The position numbers were made by a program, and so were the translations under genes. Source: an uncultured Eubacterium sp. (GTDB taxonomy: Bacteria; Bacillota; Clostridia; Lachnospirales; Lachnospiraceae). From it: 64,000 nt of DNA. A model generated the notes under the pieces. That model made no database searches. It worked only from the letters and a program-made list of their open reading frames with translations, and was not told the origin of the DNA. Location of the stretch: assembly GCA_910586225.1 (NCBI GenBank), contig CAJUIL010000013.1, positions 1-64,000 of the forward strand, written 5' to 3'. This document shows, in pieces, positions 61,489 to 64,000 of this stretch. How positions within the stretch are numbered: the stretch's first letter is position 1; each line of letters opens with the position of its first letter.

Positions 61489-63738
61489 ATGAATGAACCA
61501 GCAATAGACCAAAACCTGCTTACATACATATTGACTCTGTTAAGCACGCCTGAAAGCTCCGTATCGGCCGCCTGCACAGGCAGCAGCCAGACGGCGGAAG
61601 CAGTACCGCCCGCCACACTGACCGCACAGCAAATACAAGCTGCGCGGGGCGTTATCCGCTTTATGGATGAAATGCCCGGCGGTTTTTTAATCTACCACGC
61701 AAACGAGGAAGAATCCATTATTTACGCAAACAAAGCGCTGCTGCGTATCTGCCAATGCGACACATTGGACGACTTCCGTGATCTTACCGGAAATTCCTTC
61801 CAAGGCTTCGTATATCCTGACGACCTGCACTCGGTCGAGCGAAGCATTAAAGAGCAGGTCGCTGAAAGCCAGTATGACCTGGATTATGTAGAATACCGGA
61901 TCCGTCGCAAAGACGGAGAAATCCGCTGGCTGGAGGACTACGGGCATTTTATCCAAAGCAATGCCGTCGGCGGTATTTTTTATGTCTTTATCGGCGACGC
62001 AACCGAAAAAAAGGAAATGCAGCAGGCGGTTTTAGCCGAGCAGGTACAAAAAGAACAGGAATTAAAAAGCCTGATCGACAAATACCACAACGAAATGAAA
62101 ATCATCAACCAAGAGCATCTGCGCCGTCTGGAGGTCATTGAGGGACTAAGTATCAACTACGATTCGATCTTATACGCTGATCTGGACAAGGACAGCATCC
62201 TGCCCTACCGACTGAGCAACCGGACGCTGCTGCAATTTGAAAATTCGTCAGGACCGCGCAGCTTTACCTGGTATACGCAGGATTATATAAACGTCTGGGT
62301 GCATCCGGAGGACCGCGCCGTCGTTACCAGCCAGACAGCGCCGGATTATATCCGCAGCCAGCTTACGACACAGAAAACTTATTACATTAATTACCGTGTG
62401 ATCAAGGATTCTGAGATCCAATATCTGCAGCTGCGTATCGTAAATGTTGGAAATAATGATACGATCTCGCAGATCGTTCTTGGATACCGTAGAGTCGACG
62501 ACGAGATACGGCGCGAGATGGAGCAAAAGCAGCTCCTTGAGGAAGCGCTGCAAAACGCGAATCTGGCTATTACTGCCAAAAACACCTTCCTTTCCAATAT
62601 GTCCCACGATATGCGCACACCGTTAAACGCTATCTTCGGCTTTACCGCCCTTGCGAAGGAAAATCTCCACGACCAGACCGCCATGGAATATTACCTGAAC
62701 AAGATCAACTCCTCCAGCGAGCAGCTCTTAGACCTGATCGACAAGGTGCTGGAAATCGCGTGGACAGATTCGGACGATATCCGGATCACGGAAACAGAAT
62801 GCAGTCTGCCCCAAATTCTGGCAAACGTCAAAAACACCCTTTTGCCGCTTGCCAATGAAAAGCAGCTGGAAATCACACTGGACACCACAGGACTTACGCA
62901 CTGTGACATTTATGGCGATCCGGACAAGCTGGAAAAGCTTCTGACCTACCTGACACACAATGCGGTAAAGTATACGCCTGACAAGGGCCTTGTCACAATC
63001 AGCGCCACAGAGCTGAACACCCTGCCGAACGATCTTGCCGTATACCAGTTTACCGTTGAGGATAACGGTATCGGTATCAGCCCGGAATTTATCGGCCGTA
63101 TTTACGACGCGTTCGAACGGGAAAAAAATACAACCTACAGTGGTGTGCTCGGTACGGGCCTTGGTCTTACGATCGTAAAAAACATCGTCACAGTTATGGG
63201 CGGTACGATCGAGGTTCAAAGCTCCATCGGCAACGGCACCCGGTTTACGATCACGCTCCGCTTTCGGACGCAGACCCATCCGATCCCATTCAGCATGAGC
63301 GTTGACGAAACCATCGAATATTTGTCGCACCATAAAATACTGCTGGTCGAGGACAATGAGATCAACCTGGAGATTGAAACCGCTATTTTAGAAGGTCTTG
63401 GATTTTCCATCGACACAGCTGAAAACGGCAGCATCGCAGTTGAAATGATCGAACGCGCTGCGCCTGATGATTATGCGCTGATACTGATGGACATCCAGAT
63501 GCCTGTGATGAACGGGCGGCAAGCCACAAGAGCCATTCGCAGGCTGAAAAATAAAATACTTGCCCGCATCCCGATCATTGCGCTGTCCGCAGATGCCTTT
63601 GAAAGCGATAAACGAAAATCGATTGAAAGTGGCATGGACGCCCATCTGCCAAAACCGATCGACGTTCCTGTGCTGTTAGAAACGATCGCAAAAACGATAC
63701 AGATGCATCATTATCTATACAAAGAAAATAAAATATAA
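61489..63738 (+). CDS. Soluble PAS-domain hybrid histidine kinase/response regulator
   Basis: 749 residues, no membrane helix, so it senses inside the cell. An N-terminal PAS-like domain (about 55-190, with YRIRRKDGEIRWLEDY) is followed by a second sensor region (about 210-340). HisKA has SHDMRTPLNAIFGF with His373, then HATPase (NAVKYTPDKG, GIGISPEFIGRIYDAF, GTGLGLTIVKN) and a C-terminal receiver (LLVEDNEINLEIE, Asp668 in LMDIQMPVMNG). ATG 61489 is chosen for the GGGGG 8-9 nt upstream. No separate output regulator lies here. It is divergent from the terD operon. Confidence 0.93.
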   Translation: MNEPAIDQNLLTYILTLLSTPESSVSAACTGSSQTAEAVPPATLTAQQIQAARGVIRFMDEMPGGFLIYHANEEESIIYANKALLRICQCDTLDDFRDLTGNSFQGFVYPDDLHSVERSIKEQVAESQYDLDYVEYRIRRKDGEIRWLEDYGHFIQSNAVGGIFYVFIGDATEKKEMQQAVLAEQVQKEQELKSLIDKYHNEMKIINQEHLRRLEVIEGLSINYDSILYADLDKDSILPYRLSNRTLLQFENSSGPRSFTWYTQDYINVWVHPEDRAVVTSQTAPDYIRSQLTTQKTYYINYRVIKDSEIQYLQLRIVNVGNNDTISQIVLGYRRVDDEIRREMEQKQLLEEALQNANLAITAKNTFLSNMSHDMRTPLNAIFGFTALAKENLHDQTAMEYYLNKINSSSEQLLDLIDKVLEIAWTDSDDIRITETECSLPQILANVKNTLLPLANEKQLEITLDTTGLTHCDIYGDPDKLEKLLTYLTHNAVKYTPDKGLVTISATELNTLPNDLAVYQFTVEDNGIGISPEFIGRIYDAFEREKNTTYSGVLGTGLGLTIVKNIVTVMGGTIEVQSSIGNGTRFTITLRFRTQTHPIPFSMSVDETIEYLSHHKILLVEDNEINLEIETAILEGLGFSIDTAENGSIAVEMIERAAPDDYALILMDIQMPVMNGRQATRAIRRLKNKILARIPIIALSADAFESDKRKSIESGMDAHLPKPIDVPVLLETIAKTIQMHHYLYKENKI

Positions 63739-63756
63739 ATATAAGAAATAAACCAA

Positions 63757-63790
63757 AGGAGCTGACAACCACTATTTACTGTCAGCTCCT
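63757..63790. terminator. Convergent hairpin between kinase and HAD gene
   Basis: Perfect 11-bp stem AGGAGCTGACA / TGTCAGCTCCT, 12-nt loop. Moderately T-rich on the minus side; probably ends the HAD transcript and may act for the kinase. Confidence 0.6.
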
Positions 63791-63792
63791 AA

Positions 63793-64000
63793 TTATTCCA
63801 GCAGATATTCCAACAAATATTCCAATAGAAATTCTGAAAATACACCCTCTCGTGGCATCACACGGATATGCCCAGGCAGCGTATGCTCCGTCCAGGCGCA
63901 CCCGTATGGGGCTACGGCTATATCCGCCTGCTCCAGCATCGGAATATCAAACAAGCTGTCTCCTGCTGCAAGCACCTGCTCCGCTGCGATATACTCCCGA
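63793..64000 (-). CDS. HAD-family phosphatase, C-terminal part only
   Basis: The frame continues past the window edge, so only about 68 C-terminal residues are seen. LAAGDSLFDIPMLEQAD is HAD motif IV (GDSxxD). The nucleophile DxD lies outside. The 3' end codes a repeated LLEYLLEYLLE from a 12-nt tandem repeat. HAD phosphatases are part of many Ter-associated gene sets, so it may belong to this cluster, but that is inference. Confidence 0.75.
   Translation of the reverse strand, partial: REYIAAEQVLAAGDSLFDIPMLEQADIAVAPYGCAWTEHTLPGHIRVMPREGVFSEFLLEYLLEYLLE

Overview
The window looks like chromosome of a low-to-mid GC Gram-positive anaerobe of the class Clostridia, most likely a gut Lachnospiraceae. 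The pointers are an electron-bifurcating NfnAB pair, a LicT/bgl PTS operon with a RAT antiterminator, a CIRCE operator, a Bce-type two-component/ABC module, a UPF0210-ACT pair, an FtsA-like protein next to polA, and gene family styles typical of that group. This assignment is inference from gene content; no rRNA or tRNA is present to fix it.

Layout. 1-2.6 kb is the edge of a mobile element: a 5'-truncated large serine recombinase, then an AT-rich pair made of a RelA/SpoT-domain protein and a small overlapping gene. 2.7-6.3 kb carries a secreted DNA/RNA endonuclease lipoprotein, rtcB and a CapA-like protein. 6.4-10.2 kb is a tight operon of an NAD-dependent epimerase/reductase, a dicarboxylate/amino-acid symporter and a solute-binding lipoprotein with an unusual C-terminal extension. 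10.5-12.7 kb has a sulfatase-fold hydrolase, an HrcA-controlled Hsp20 and a YCII protein. 12.8-17.3 kb is a licT-bglP-bglA operon, preceded by promoter, RAT and terminator. 17.3-20.1 kb is an amino-acid permease plus M18 aminopeptidase. 20.2-29.0 kb is a long minus-strand housekeeping operon (DUF512 radical SAM, der, plsY, gpsA, folC, folE, folP, folBK, CPBP protease).

29.2-36.5 kb mixes two PD-(D/E)XK (Rpn-like) genes with nfnAB and two CobW-family GTPases, one with a very His-rich metal-binding stretch and a long hairpin in its leader. 36.5-41.1 kb is a Bce-like sensor/regulator/ABC transporter set. 41.2-53.4 kb is another minus-strand run: thioesterase, polA, a coaE-FtsA-like fusion, yycJ, ACT, UPF0210, a glycosyltransferase, IMP cyclohydrolase and tgt. 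53.7-54.9 kb is an AT-rich HipA-like kinase with a small partner gene. 55.0-64.0 kb is a Ter-type stress island: four TerD proteins, AIM24, a PMCA-type P-type ATPase, a soluble PAS hybrid histidine kinase and the 3' end of a HAD phosphatase.

A dispersed repeat of about 134 bp with 12-bp inverted ends occurs in two complete and two damaged copies. Two of the copies abut the stop codons of genes. It is the most repeat-like signal in the window that the genes do not explain. No CRISPR array, rRNA, tRNA or replication origin was seen.
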